Shown: piece after piece, positions 7,980 to 21,600 of the stretch | How positions within the stretch are numbered: position 1 is the first letter of the stretch | How the letters are laid out: each line of letters begins with the position of its first letter | Source of the DNA: Pomphorhynchus laevis | Lineage: Eukaryota; Acanthocephala; Palaeacanthocephala; Echinorhynchida; Pomphorhynchidae | Reading direction: 5' to 3' | Assembly (NCBI GenBank): GCA_012934845.2 | Contig: WNNJ02000654.1 | Span: 62,001-126,000, forward strand | DNA: 64,000 nucleotides | Program-made: the position numbers and the translations under genes | The notes under the pieces: model-generated | What the model saw: only the letters and a program-made list of their open reading frames with translations | Told to the model about the DNA's origin: nothing | Database searches by the model: none

Positions 7980-10900
7980 TTATTCACAAACACTTTTGAG
8001 GAATTCGGAAGGCCTAAAATTGTGTGGTAACTCGAGTCCGTTAATTACGAGTGGTTTAATGGATTCTTCACATTTCGTCGTCACGTACACTCGTCCAAGA
8101 TTTTGTTGACCAGTAAATAAAATGGAAATGAATGCGTTTTCAGGTGAGCTGTCATATATTCGTTGGATATAACGACTTATCTTTAGAATCTTTTTCTGAA
8201 AAATTAGAAAAATCCGAAAATAGAACAAGTTAAGTTATTAATACTTCTCGGGGGATGTCGCAAACATAGAATTGGCAAAATATAAAGTCATGTGTTGAAA
8301 TTGAAGGAATAGCGTGATTTACTGCTCTTTGATTTGATTCACATTTCACGTAATTAATACTGTCACACGGAGATTGACTGTCTCGACCAACAACAAACAC
8401 TGAATAACAAACGACCAACAACAAACAATGAGATGTGCTGATAGAGAAGATGAATTTTGATTAGTTTATTATAGAATATATATTTATTCAATAAATTAAT
8501 TTATAACCATTAACGTATATCTTTGTTTCGTACAATAAAACATACGACAATATGGAGTTTATTTGGTAGAAAGTTTAGGGTTCATTTTATGCTCTTACAG
8601 CACAAAAACGAGTTCTAATCGTGTATCTCATTTTAGAGGCACGAAGCCTTTATGACCAATGGATTTATCTGTTAATTAAAATATAAAATTTTATGTCAAT
8701 CATCATTTCATCTCGCTCAATAACGTTAACTCCAATTACTTTAAATAAGCTCAATTACCTTAAATAAAAAATTATCAACACATTTATCTGATCACGATTA
8801 TAACGACGCACTGTTATCAGTTCGCCTAACTGTTTTGACTTTCGAATATTTCTAAACTTCCACTTTAAAATTCAACTTTTAATTTTAATATTAAACATTT
8901 ATTTGTAAACGCTTCGATAAACTTATTTGAGTATTAAGAAACTATTATTAAAATAGTATCAGTATTTTAAAAAATACTGTTTGGAATAATTGTTTAAAAA
9001 ATTATTTAAAAAAATTGATTTAGCCGCAAGAAAATGCTAAATTATTCTCTTCAGATGAACTGCACATACAACGCGACAATATAATCAAATGTAAGATGAC
9101 ATTGATTAATGTCCCCGGACATTTAAAAATTTTGGATTTTGTTAGAATTGTGGTGTTATGTTTATGGTAAGTCTGTGGAATTGCAGAGACATGTTGGAAA
9201 TGATAAAAGCAGATATTTGATCGTTCGCTAAACCTCATATTATGAGGTCTAGCAAATCTTATTTTATTTTCAGCTTCGGCAGTAGCTGTAAATATAATAA
9301 TTAATTAAATTAATAAAATTTAATTTTAATTAATTAAAATATTAATTAATATAATGAATTAATTATAATTATAGAATTAATTAATATAATATGATCTAAT
9401 ATAATACCAGCAAATACAATCCTACTTAATAAAATATAATTAATAAAATTAAATTAATAAAATTTAATTTATTAAATGAATTAATACAAATTTATTACTA
9501 AAAAATTTATTAAAGTTTATATATCATTAAAGTTTCTACATTTTTGAATGTAGAAAATATAAAACTTTATATAATTTATCCTACTTTTACATAAATCTCT
9601 TTTGCTAAAGATATTAATGAGGTAAATTTAAACTTAAACTCTACATTGCTGTCTAGATTTTACTAACGAAATGTAAATATAAAAACGTTTTAAAAAGATT
9701 ATCAAATTTCGTGAAGCAATCCTTCCATAGAAAGATAGTTGTGAATTTAAAAAATATAAAATTTTAAAGTGACATTATTAACGATAAAATCCAAAACATC
9801 TTATTGTAATTAAAAAATTACAATAATAATCATCGCCTTCAATCCTTAACGAAATTTAAATTTGATTACAACAAAGATTTATTGCGAATCCGTGTCAAAC
9901 TGCATTATAAACGCAGATGTCAACAGATAACATACCGTCTTTGTGTTCGCTTAAAAGTGTAAATAAATCTTTATAGTATCCTATTTTCGTATTGCTCAGC
10001 AACGATTTAACTACATCTTGATCTGGAAGTCTCGAAATTTTTGCAACAATGTCTTCGTCCATACTCATTCCACAAATAACAGCGTCTCCAGATAACAACC
10101 CTAATTGGAAAATGAATAAATTATTAAATTGAAATATTTTACATTTAAACCTACGCCATAAGTTACATAATGACATCCGACTCTAATATTAATTGAAGTT
10201 ATTTAAAAAAATATTTTCTATAGCGACGAGTTACTTACACAAATCTTTTTTAAAGGTATCAGAATAGGTTATAATAAAACAATTAAATTCTAAAGAATTT
10301 AAACAGAATAATTAAAAATTTTAAACTTGGGTTCAGCTTCCACGAAAACGTTTCAGCTGATTTTTTTTGCATGTGACGTAATTATGTATTATGTAATAAT
10401 TATTTGTAATATTCAATAATTTATTAGTATGAACATAATTATGAAAGCCATGTTCCACCGATTTAGCTTTAAAAAATCGCTGAAATCCGGTAAATGCGTT
10501 GGAATTTAAAAAACAACAACGCGATTGAATTATAATTTAACTTTAATTAATCTTAATTAATGTAATAATATTAATTATTAAATATATTAATTTAATGTAA
10601 TAAAATGTTATAAATGGACTGTTCACTCATGGTTTCTGTTATTAATTAGTGGAGAGAGTAAAGTAAAAAAGTTATTTTATTTAAATATCGAATTTTCAAT
10701 AATCAATATCAGAATAAATTGTCTTGACTCAAAAGGACTAATTATTAACTAATTTTAATTAACTAATTATTAATTAATTTAATTAATTAATTTAAAAATA
10801 TAAATATATTAATCAAATCACATTAATCATTATATTATCTAAAGTATTATTATATTAAATATCTTAAATATTTTAAATTCTTGAAAGACGAAACGATAAA

Positions 10901-13900
10901 TACTTGCAGGTAAAAGCATTCACCAACTATAACACTTTGCAGGAAAAATATTATACATTAATAAAAGGCTTTATTATTGTATAATTTTAAAAATTATATT
11001 CAAATTATATCAATTTTTAAACTATTGGACTTTAATGACAATAAAATTATATAAATTAGGCTCTATATATTGAAATAAAAATGAATAAAAATGAGGATAA
11101 TTATCCAATCAGATCAGCTAACTGAGTCTACGTATTTTATATTATTATTTTTATCTCATATTATGAGATCTAGCAAATCTTATTTTATTTTCAGATTCGG
11201 CAGTAGCTGTAAATATAATAATTAATTAAATTAATAAAATTTAATTTTAATAAATTAAAATATTATTAATTGAATTAATTAATATAATATGATCTAATAT
11301 AATTATTTTTTTTGAGATAAAAACATTCTCAAATTTTTCAACTATTACACCGATTTTTTTCATATTATTTGAATCAGCAAAGTCGAATATACCAACTATC
11401 AAAATTTTAGTGTGGTGATATCATCAAATACATGATAAAAGTTATTGAATACTTTAATAATGACCTCTAATTCTTAGTCTGATACATTGTTTGTTATTTA
11501 TTAAACAACTGATAAAACTTGAGTTTTATTTTTAATTTCAATTTTAAATTTTAGCTTTATAAATTTTATAAAATATTGTATAATTATTTAATATTTATAA
11601 TTATTTATTATTTAATTATTTGAATTTGATTCAGCATTATTTTTAATTAATAAATAATATATAATACGTAGACTCAGTTAGCTGTAAGATGTAATATTTA
11701 TATAAAATAACGTAACAATGTGATAAGGTTTGACTGAGTCAACAGGTGCCGAAGTCTCAAAACTCCCAGTATTAATGTTTGGCACATACCGTTTTTCAAT
11801 TTGTACTGCAACAAACTCATTGTAGCAGCGGCATCTTCAACTGGACTGTGATGACCATCTTCCTCTTGTATGAGTTTTCTTAAAAAGCAAACAGAAATAG
11901 CTTAAATTCTTAAATTATTATGTAAAGCATCAATTACCCTAAAAATTTAAACGCTAGATCCTTAAGACTAGGCGTGTGCCCTCTGCTTCCAATAATGTTA
12001 AATATGGTAGAGGTGTCAATTAAGTACGGGTGATACATCTAAACTGTATAGTGCAGAGGGATTATCGTTTGATAAAATGACAAATTACGTGCAGTGCGTG
12101 TAAATCAGAGGAAATGTTGTGCCCAACGAGTATGGCATCGTTAGAAATAATAGAACTTAAAGATTGTTTGACCATGTGTAATGTCGTTTTACAGCCAGAT
12201 AAAAGATGCTTGTTAACACCACTTATGCTAAACAAATTAAATTTTTAGATTAAATTCTTAAATTTAATCCTAAATTTAAATTAGATTTAAAAATTTAAAA
12301 TTTTTATGCGAGTTATCCATTTTCTTGAATTACACAAATTTAAAAAGTTTCCTTAAATAAATAACAGATGAAATTCTAGTTTATTTAATTTTATTTCTAA
12401 GAATGTGATGAATGGTAACACGAATGAAGTTTGCATTTTTGATAGAAAATTGCCTAAAATGCTTAACTTTTCTTAAAGCATAAACCTTTATATAGTAGAG
12501 AGTCAATTGTTTATAAAATACCTTTCTCGGACTGTGACTGTGTCTATATTGGCCAGACTTGACCATGTTTATCTAAAAGAATCAAGCAACAGTCTATAAT
12601 CTACAAAAGGGAACTGCTTCCAGTGCCAATGATCAACATTGTACATCACTCAATCATCCGATTGATTTTTAGAAGGCTACTGTGTTGTCTTCCGAAAGCA
12701 ATGATTTAACACGGATAATAGAAGAAGCATTTTTCATGTAACTTAAGTTAAAATATAATTAATGTATTTTTGTTTTCGACAATGTATAGTAATGCGTTTT
12801 ACTGTGTGCTTTACTGAGTGATGCTTTTGTTCTTATAGTTGATAATGTTAATGTTAATGTTTTGCTTTATTATGTGATGTTTCTACTGCTTGATCGCTTT
12901 CTCTTGTTGTGTATTTTTTCTTACTTTTATCCATTAGGAAACGGGCCCATCATATGTCATTGAAAGGGAAAACCCAAGTGCGCCTCTGAGACACTTAGGC
13001 TATCTCGGGATTTGTCTTCTTTTCTAGAGTACGTCTCCCAGAGCAAAGGCTAAGGTTTCTCAAGCTCTTCGTCGCTTTTTTACCCAGCATAGTCCGCCTC
13101 GATTGGACTCTTTGAGGGTGTGAAAGGATCCGGATGATTTAGTCGGAAGGCGGCGTGTTGGATTGGCTGGAGGGCTCAGATCCCTCCGGACCTGATGCCA
13201 TAAATATAAGGAACTTTTTAACAGAATTGAAGAAATAAAATATTTTTCTTTTCTTTAACTGACAATATATTATCCGCATGTATTATTTTTGTTCAAGAAA
13301 ATGTTTTGTTTTGCTTTATTATGTGATGTTCTTACTGTTCTTACTGATAAATGTTTTTAGAAAATTAAACATTGTTAATTAAAACTGCAATTTATTCGCT
13401 GTGTTAACGTACTAATGCCATGCCGATATATAAAGAGCATTGTGTTATCGTAATAGAATTAAATAAGAAGTCAACATCCATATGTCCAGCGATTTGTTTA
13501 AGTTTAATTTTACATGGCTTGAGCTTATTGGCCTCAACTCATTTGGCATCAGCACTTTCCTAACGCCAAGTGTAACAGAAAATAATTGATAAATGTTTTT
13601 AGAAAATTAAACTGCAATTTATACGATTAAGGCAAATTACAAATATGAGATTTTTAAATGTTAAAGTAATATCTAAATAAATATTAATCTAAAAAATATA
13701 TATTTGCATGTTAATTTTACATTTATGCCGAAATGTAAATTTTAAACCCAAATTGTTACTTGAGTTTCAAATAAATTTATTTTTAATTCAATGGATAAAA
13801 ACAGTCTAAAATCAAATTCAACGCATGGTACCATACGTACCTTAACTACGACTAATGCACGCACCGTGTTACATAATCTATAACCTGACCGGATGGTTTA

Positions 13901-16900
13901 ATAAGACTTTCAAAAACGCATTCGTTATTTTCGTTTACAATTGCCACCCAAGCGGCATGGAGACGCTGACCACGTGTGACAACCTGCATAGCAAGAAAAT
14001 AAAAATTCAAAAATTACATCAGCAATTTACCATTTCACAATCAATAGCAAAAACAGGACTATTGGAAGTAACAGGAGCGTATGCACGGTGTAAATATGTG
14101 TAATCTCTTGTATCATGAAAACATGGTAAAGGGACACCTAGCCGTAAAAGCTGATTTGCGCTCAATATCAAATCCATTTTCGATACTTTTACAACAGGAA
14201 CCGATGACATATCTTCCAAATTGGCTGCTTTTCGGCTTTCCATATTATCAATAACTTTGTCAACATTTACTTCTATAAGTGTGCACAACAAAGAACTTTA
14301 AAATATAGTATTCACATCCGTAAAAAGTCTAAATTTAGATAATTGATTTAGTCTAAATCAATGCTATCAGAATTCTGTTAATTTACAAGAAATTTATACA
14401 AGGAAATATTAATTTAGGAAAATATTATATAAGGAAATATTAATAGTCCCTTAAATTATATATAAGGAAATATTTTACAAGGAAATTAATACAGAAAAAT
14501 TTACCGAAAACCAGCTCAGTAAAACCGCTTTGAGGTTCCCTTGATAAACGCTTTTATATATTTAGAATTTTTGATTTCAATACAAGTCAGTATTCGTTTC
14601 TAAATTACCAATTCCTATTTTTTGATACTTGAGTGTTGGATACTCAGATCATATTGCTCATTTTTGCCTTTGAACAGTACACCGGGGCTCATCAGATCAC
14701 TTGCCTACAATCAACATTGCTACTACAGCTGCTGAACAGTCATAACGTGTCATATTTCACTCAAAGCAAATAACACACGAGACGTAACGGACGAAGTGTA
14801 ATAATATCACAATTCTAATCCAGAGTAGCATTTATAGAAGTCTAATTTAAGTATAAATGAAACTGTTCGCATTCTATCGTAAATCAACTTAAACACCGTA
14901 CTTTAAACAAATTTACATTTCAATTTTACGCTCAACAAATACTTGGACTAATCACTTCGTCATTGATGAGAACGTATATCGGTAGTCACATTACTTTTAA
15001 TGAAACTTTCTAAAGTGAATCAATGATAAAATGCCGCTCGCAAGATTCTCCCAAATTTACTTATGTGAATTTGAGGAATTAAAACAAGTTCATATCATAA
15101 ATCCTAAACATTTATAAAAAGATAAATTATGATACTTAAATTATGAATTTTATAAGAAATACTAAAACAAACACTATTTCAAGTATTCAAATGATTAACA
15201 ATGATTAGGTTATTTTAAAAATTGAATACCGACTTTCTTTCTCGTCTTCCCAGTCTGTAACAGAAATACGTGAATCTTTCAATTCAGAAATAAATGAACC
15301 GCTGTTGGCATGCAAAAAACTAACGTATCCCCCGCCGACACTCTTAAATAAAGTAATCGATGAAAATTGAGTGATTGATATAAAAGTTTAAATTTAATAT
15401 TTAAAGCCAACGTTTACTTATCAGTAAATGATTAAACATATCATTCAAAAATGGTAATAAATGTATAAAAATATTTTTGTAAGTCAGCTAAATACCAATA
15501 CTCAATGACTGCAAGCTGTAATATAAATGTTATGTCAACAATACGTTTAAACCGAATACAAGCTGTAATATAAATGTTATATTAATGTTATATCAACAAT
15601 ACGTTTAAACCGAAGCAGATTGTTTAGCACACAAACTATGAAAATGTTAGTTGGTTAATATTAGCATTTATGGATCAGATTTAAAATATTAATATTATTG
15701 ATAAAGTTATAAAACGTAGAGTTTTATTATGAAGATCTGGAATTGGAGTTAAAAAACGTTAAATAAATGTAAAATGAATGTATATCATGTATGCATGATT
15801 AGAAGAAATTTAAATATCTTCAGTTGCAAAACATTACGAACACATTTAAAAAACAGAATGAGAATTTCAAATTTGGAACAGAATCGACGAAAAACAATTG
15901 CTTCGTTAAATAAATCAGATTTTTTCATGTTATGCGAAAAAAATTCATTTGTTTTGAAATTATCGATACTAACTTTAAATATGATAATAACGGAAATAAA
16001 AAGGTTTAAATTAACGAATAATCATTAAAACATGAAAAAATATAAAAACAAATTATTATATAAAATATTTATAAATATAATATATATAAATAAATATATA
16101 ATAAAATATAAATTTATTTATTTATTATAAATATAAATTTGCTTTATTATAATAAAATATAACAAAATATAAATACAAAATATAAATTAAATAAAGTTTT
16201 ATTATTAAATTATTTTATATAATATTGTTTTATTGGTCAATTAATTTCAAAAAATTGCTTCAAAATTATAAATTTAAAAAAGAAATAATTGATAAACAAA
16301 AAATCAAAACATTTTGTTCTAAACAAAATATTATACTAAATAAATAAAATTAAGGTGACAAAGATTTTGAGTCATTAATTTCAAATCAATTTAAAGTTTA
16401 AGGCGATTTCGAATAATTATCGAGTAAATAGCAAGAATTAAAAAGCAGTATTGTTTCTAATTTCTTAAACCAATTGAGCCACCCTACCACAAATACGTTT
16501 AGTGGAAACTAAACGTATTACGAGCAGTAGTTGTATTTTATAAATTCGTAGTAGACATTTTGACAATATTCACGGAATACTGGCGAGGAATGCACGCAAA
16601 ATATTATTGCATGAATAATAAAATATTAATGTGGCCATAAGATGATCCGTTTGTGAGCGCTTTTTCAAAATTTTTGTAAAATACCTTCGGTTGAAATATT
16701 TTCGTTAAGAAACTAAAATGTTTATAAAGCAAGGCATAATTTCGACATATTATTTCTATCACAAATATCACAGATATAAGTTTTATGAGAATTAGATCTA
16801 TGAATGGGAAACCTAAATTAAAAACGATAATTTAACTGTCGTCATTAACACACATTATTAACGCTATAAGCAAGCTGTAAGATAAAACAAGCATACTAAT

Positions 16901-18344
16901 CAAAAATATAAGTTACTTAATGTTATAAAAACGTTATAGTAGATAAAACGTCTGTAGGTAAAATACATTAAAAATCTCGCCTTTTCAATACGAAAAAGTA
17001 GCAGTCATTCAACGACTAACTGTTTTCTAAACGAGTAATGTACTGATATTCATCATGGAATTAAGTAAAAGTTAAGCAATTCGTAAATCATTAGTAATTT
17101 AATTTGAAAAATTGAAATGTTTATCGGATCAATTGTATTGCTTGATCCAAAACTTACTTCATCAAATAAAGACATACATGGCATGAACTTGCTAACTTTA
17201 ACTGTCTGGCCATTTTGATCGGTCATTGTGTCTGAGCAACAAATACCATTGACCACAATTACAATAGATTTCGAAATGGTTTTTCTGCGTAATATTCGAC
17301 ACCATCTAAAAATGAGTAAATTATAATTAAAATGACAAACTCTTATGTTTTTTTGAAGAATTATTATCTAGCAGAACATAAAAAGAAATAATTTGGTAAG
17401 AAGATGTAGAAAATTTATATAGTAGAAATTTCAGTCATTTTAACAAATTTTCAAAAATAGGAATGCCTGCACAAACTGTTCAAGTATAGACCAAAGATAC
17501 AATTTGAATGAGCAAGATTTGCGAATTTAACCCATCTCTTTACTGTCAAAGTGAACAAAATTATAAACTTTAAAATCAAGACTTTTTATGGAAATTTAAA
17601 GTTTCACGAAGAATAATACAGCTCATAAGTTTTGAAATCAGACCACAAAGTTGGTATTTTTATACTAAATTTTATTTAGTATAAAAATCATAGTATAAAT
17701 TTTTACAAACCTTAGAATAAACTTAATATAAATATTAACAATAATAAATGTTATAAATATTATAATTATAGAAACGAAATATTATCTAACATTAATATTA
17801 TTTAATATTATTTATTAGTAAATAATAATTAATTATTATCTTAATCTCGATTACGTGACTAGCCACTACTTGCTACTTATTTAAAGAAATGTTGTAATTT
17901 ATATTGCGTTCTATTAATCAAAATTTAATAAAACATTAATTATTTATGTCGTTTGCAGGATTAAAATTTATACTATTTCAAGGATCGATCGATTTTTTAA
18001 AGGATCGATCGCATATAGTATGTTTTGAAAATTCGTATACCATATTTTAGATTAAATCAAATTATTAGCAATAATCGATACTTCCAAAAATACATTGACA
18101 TATTATTTGTTATTTTATTTTATCTTAAAAAAATAATATTTTTTCACAGTTTTTGATTTCTAATAAAAATAGCTGCGAGGGCAGTGAAATTTTGCATTTA
18201 CCTTAGGGGGAGCTTTAATGTTGGAACAGCTACATTGACTAACATTTTCTGAATGTCGTTCATGGTAATCCATCCACTGTAACCGCGACCGGACTTATCA
18301 GTATAGTCAACATTTTTTAAATCCACGTAGAACTTGGGTTTATT
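7980..18344 (-). CDS. REXO5/REXO1-like 3'-5' RNA exonuclease (DEDDh), 11 exons found
   Basis: Exons, in order of transcription: 18344-18202, 17305-17158, 15342-15230, 14295-14031, 13983-13865, 12227-12089, 12038-11938, 11878-11790, 10100-9936, 8399-8245, 8195-7980. They sum to 1653 nt (550 aa plus stop) and every junction keeps phase. Exo I is VFAIDCEM then VVTRGQRLHAAWVAIV; Exo II is ILVGHNISSDLHALH then MYHPYLIDTS; Exo III is DGHHSPVEDAAATM. All DEDDh residues are present. The N-terminal part (ITMNDIQKMLVNVAVP, WCRILRRKTIS, IVIVVNGI) resembles the region before the nuclease in REXO5. The C-terminal exons may hold a diverged RRM. Introns are either 46-60 nt or 0.7-1.8 kb. The initiator ATG is not located; the first exon may begin as far up as ~18393. 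Probable nuclear/nucleolar RNA 3' trimming. The 15230/14295 junction is the least certain. Confidence 0.85.
8400..9935. other. Intron of the REXO5-like gene
   Basis: AT-rich. Holds one copy of the repeat described at 9234-9405. A 72-codon minus-strand frame at 9020-9238 shows no recognisable domain and I do not call it. Confidence 0.5.
9234..9405. repeat. Dispersed AT-rich repeat, copy 1
   Basis: About 90% identical to 11154-11303. Both begin with the 13-bp palindrome ctcatattatgag, then tctagcaaatcttattt, ggcagtagctgtaaat, and end atgatctaatataat. Each sits in a REXO5-gene intron in the same orientation. Confidence 0.75.
11107..11150 (-). repeat. Penelope-like tail family, copy c (terminus only)
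   Basis: Only the 3' terminus (aatcagatcagctaactgag and tctacgtattttat) remains before the repeat at 11154. Confidence 0.5.
11154..11303. repeat. Dispersed AT-rich repeat, copy 2
   Basis: Partner of 9234-9405. It directly abuts a Penelope-like family terminus (11107-11150) that has lost its body, so it probably inserted into or recombined with that copy. Confidence 0.75.
11455..11684 (+). repeat. Penelope-like tail family, copy d
   Basis: Plus-orientation copy. Begins in the tgacctctaattcttagtct block and ends at the family terminus aatacgtagactcagttagctg-like sequence at 11663-11684. 5'-truncated. Confidence 0.6.
12381..12566 (-). CDS. Possible small basic protein inside a REXO5-gene intron
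   Basis: A 61-codon frame from ATG 12566, MVKSGQYRHSHSPRK then a Lys/Arg/His-rich stretch, stopping at 12381. It lies in the 1.6 kb intron between exons 13983-13865 and 12227-12089, on the same strand. I recognise no family. A GT follows the SPRK codons, so part could be intron. In AT-rich DNA a frame this short can arise by chance. Confidence 0.2.
   Translation of the reverse strand: MVKSGQYRHSHSPRKVFYKQLTLYYIKVYALRKVKHFRQFSIKNANFIRVTIHHILRNKIK
12900..13240 (+). mobile_element. 3' UTR fragment of the LINE seen at 50.3-51.1 kb
   Basis: GC-rich island in an AT-rich intron. Matches, in opposite orientation, 50281-50600: shared strings include acccagcatagtccgc, gaaggcggcgtgttgga, ctaaggtttct and gaaaacccaagtgcgcc. 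5'-truncated copy with only the non-coding end. Confidence 0.65.
14296..15229. other. Intron of the REXO5-like gene
   Basis: Nothing recognisable. 14640-14830 is less AT-rich and could be retroelement debris, but no motif is readable. Confidence 0.4.
15512..15614. repeat. Imperfect tandem duplication in intron
   Basis: The unit opening caagctgtaatataaatg and ending cgtttaaaccgaa is present at 15512-15556 and 15559-15614; the second copy has an 11-bp internal duplication (attaatgttat). Confidence 0.8.
16492..16519. repeat. Perfect 12-bp hairpin with GGAA loop
   Basis: The arm aatacgtttagt (16492-16503) pairs perfectly with actaaacgtatt (16508-16519) around ggaa. If read on +, this is a GNRA-type tetraloop. 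No U-run follows on either strand. It lies in an intron. Confidence 0.7.
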
Positions 18345-18639
18345 CTTTTCGAAACAAAAATCAATTTTTAGTAAAGCATAATACTGATTATATTTTAATA
18401 AGCAAGTATTTGTAAAACTCGATACATAACCATAATTGTTGTTTAAATAATAGCAATTAATTCATTAAATCGATTATTAACTGGAAAGACCCCAGCTCGG
18501 CCACGATGTTGCAATTGTAACGGCGGCGAATCAGTTTGTAAATGATTCCGATGTTCCATTATTGATAGTCAAAACACTAATATTGATAACCTACTTCAAC
18601 TGTAAATTGATGACAGAAGGACAACGGGTATTTCAGCAA

Positions 18640-21600
18640 AGAATCCCAAGCAGTGAACCAAGGTGATCAGGAATCATCAAGAAATGGTCACTCAAATACA
18701 GCCGAATATAAAGATACAAGTCGCCCGAAGTATATATATGAACTTATTGCCGCATATTCGGAGGTTATCGATTGGCGTCCTAATATCTTCTTATTACCTC
18801 TTTGCCACGAAACTGAACAGTACATCGATCTGGTCAGTGAAAAATACAAAGATGTTGCGGATAAGTTAGATGGCGAGTACTTAACATTGAAAGATTTTAC
18901 TGTAATATGTCAGTGCATACTTCTACGAATTCATTCATGGCTGTACAATTACTCGGAAAAACGCTAAAAAGACACCTTACAATATGGCTTTGTAGTCAAC
19001 TACACGATTTACTAGATGAAGCTCGTGTCCTTCAACGAAAATTCATACTAAATATCAACACAGTTAAGCGAAATGACTAAAAATCGCTTCTCGTCTCTTA
19101 TCAAATTTGGCAATACCACCAAGGTTTTGTTCCAAGGTTTTGTTCCTAATCAAATTTTGTTCCAAAGTTTTTTCCTAATCAAATTTGGAAATACCACCAT
19201 GGTTTTGTTAAAAGGTTTTGTTCCGAGGTTTTGACCACTACGATCAAAACCTTGGAACAATCGAACATAGTACTACGTCCGATATATCAATGGAATGATA
19301 ATTTCAACGGACGTATTGTCGTATTGTACGCGAGATATTAAGTAAAATGATTCTAGAATGCATGAACGTTGATCAGGAAGCATTAATGCAAAGCCCACTG
19401 TCAAATTGCGTAATCCATTATGATATTGTCTTTACCGTGATAGATGCGGATCGCGTGATTGTTGTTGCCTTGAAGACTCATGGATGTGCCGGATTATCAG
19501 GGTCACGGCTCATGAGTTCAAACGAATGTTAACGACATTCAAAAAATATTCACGAAATCTGGCGGAAATAATCTCGCGTTTGGCGTTTCGGATAGCGACA
19601 GATAAAATTGATTTTGAGGTGTTGGAAGCTTTTGTGGTATTACGCCTTATCGCATTGAACACAAATCCAGGAGTGTGACTAATAAGGGTGGGATATGTAC
19701 TAAGAAGGATCATAGGTAACACCTTCTAGAATGTAATCAAGTCTGAGCCTCAAGCTGTAGCAGGCCGTTAACAACTATGTGCTGCACAATGCGGTGGAAT
19801 TTAATATGCGATCCACTCGTTATCAAAATAATTCCAATCAAATTCTGATATGGGCATTCTCTCCATCGACGCCAGGAATGCATGTAATCGGATCAGCCGT
19901 AAATTAACGCTAGCAAATATTTGGGTAGTGTATGTCCTTCAGTGAGTCGAATGAGTAATAACATGTATGGGGGTCACGCGATCATTGTTGAGGATGGTAG
20001 TGAGATATTATCGAAAGAGGGCTTTACCCAAGGCGAATCCCTTGCAATAGGCGCATTTGCAGCGGCATCACGGCCAAAAAATCAGTAGAATCCAAGCAAG
20101 TGTCCCGAACATCATGCGAAGTTGGTATGCAGGTGATTCGACTTTTGTCGGACCGTAGAAAGATTTGAGAGTTATATGGAGTCTATTAACAACCATTGGT
20201 ACTCATTAAGGCTATTTCGTCAATGATATAAAGATTAGTTTTCTCTATTATCATTTATGTACTAAAATTGGGCAATAACTGTTTGCGGAAACAAACGCTC
20301 GATGTCCGAGCGTGATGTGAATACTGCTTGGAGCACCTATTGTATCCGCCGAATTTGTTAAGGAGCAAGTAATACGCGCTACTGGTCGATGACGAAGTAC
20401 TGTATCAAAGATAAGTACTATCTCGTACTTTGACGCTCAATTTGTAAATGCGGCTTATGCACATGTTTTTCAACACAAATGAGTTCACTTTTTACTCACA
20501 AAAGCGTGTTTACCTGAATGGTTTAAACCGCTAGATGAAAACATCTTCGAGGAATTTGGGTCTAAAACGTTTGATCACCCCACTTTGTCGATCATCAAAT
20601 CGATTTACACTCTCGCACCACGTATGAGAGGTCTTGGAATGATGTAGTAGTCAAGGAAGCAAAACATCAATACATTGCTTCTAAAATGCTCGGCAAAGCA
20701 TATAATAATACTATTGATGACAATATCAAAGACAATCAGCGGATGATTATAGCTAACACCATTAGGGACATGAATAATAAGTGTCATACTGATTAGCTAA
20801 TTGAGATAAACAATTTCGGTACAGAAGGCACGGATAGGTACCGACAGTTTGCTGCACTAAGGGGGCGTCCAGCAGGTTTACAGTACGACCACTAGAAGAA
20901 CAGGGACATCATCTTACCTGAGAGAATTTCGGGACACTCTAGGTGCTCGCTACAATTGGACGCCTACTGGTCTCGCGACAAAATGTATTTGTGGCGAGGA
21001 TCCGAACATGACGCATGCTCTATCCTGTATAAGGGACGCCATGCCCATCATACGGCACAGCGAAATTCGCGACATAGTAGCTATCACATTGACAGTCGAA
21101 TGCAATAGAGTGGGACTTGAAACTCAGCTGGAATCAGTCAGTGAGTCATTTTTTTGAACGGGCTACAATCACGAGAAAATCGATGCTTTCCGGATATAGT
21201 ATGTTGTGGCCTGTTTGCGGTAGGATGACGCGAACGTTGTTTTGGCGTTTGTATATTCTATAGTAATGCTCCGTCATAGTCAAAATCCACATCATCCTGC
21301 TTAGATTACCACGAGAAACGAAAACGCACAAATACGGAGAGCTATAAGGGTAGACCACAATACGTTATGTCCGAAAGTTGCAGCTGCAACCGGTGGGATC
21401 ATGTTTATTAACAAATGCCGTGATCAAGGCGATTGCGCGGAAGTAAAAAAGACAGCCCAATGCGCGGATTCGGTCACCTGGTAGCGAACAAAAATAAGCA
21501 TATCATATTTGCAAGAGCAAATATAGTATGTAGTTGCGATCTATCCGATCCACGTGACATATACCTATTGTGATCTCTGAGGATGTTCAGGCACAAATAC

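Larger units (their letters stand above)
15343..17157. other. Intron of the REXO5-like gene
   Basis: Very AT-rich, with A/T simple sequence at 16035-16210 and the hairpin at 16492-16519. An 84-codon + strand frame at 15774-16028 is Lys/Asn-rich without domain features and is not called. Confidence 0.5.

Noticed and set aside
9020-9238. 72-codon minus ORF as an extra REXO5 exon
   Set aside because: Adding it breaks the phase that exons 10100-9936 and 8399-8245 already share, and it has no splice signals.
10880-10910. gacgaaacgataaatac, similar to the hammerhead GAAAC strand
   Set aside because: No CTGATGA or stem II partner upstream. Chance match.
15774-16028. 84-codon + strand ORF
   Set aside because: Lys/Asn/Ile-rich, no domain, in an AT-rich intron. 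Expected by chance.
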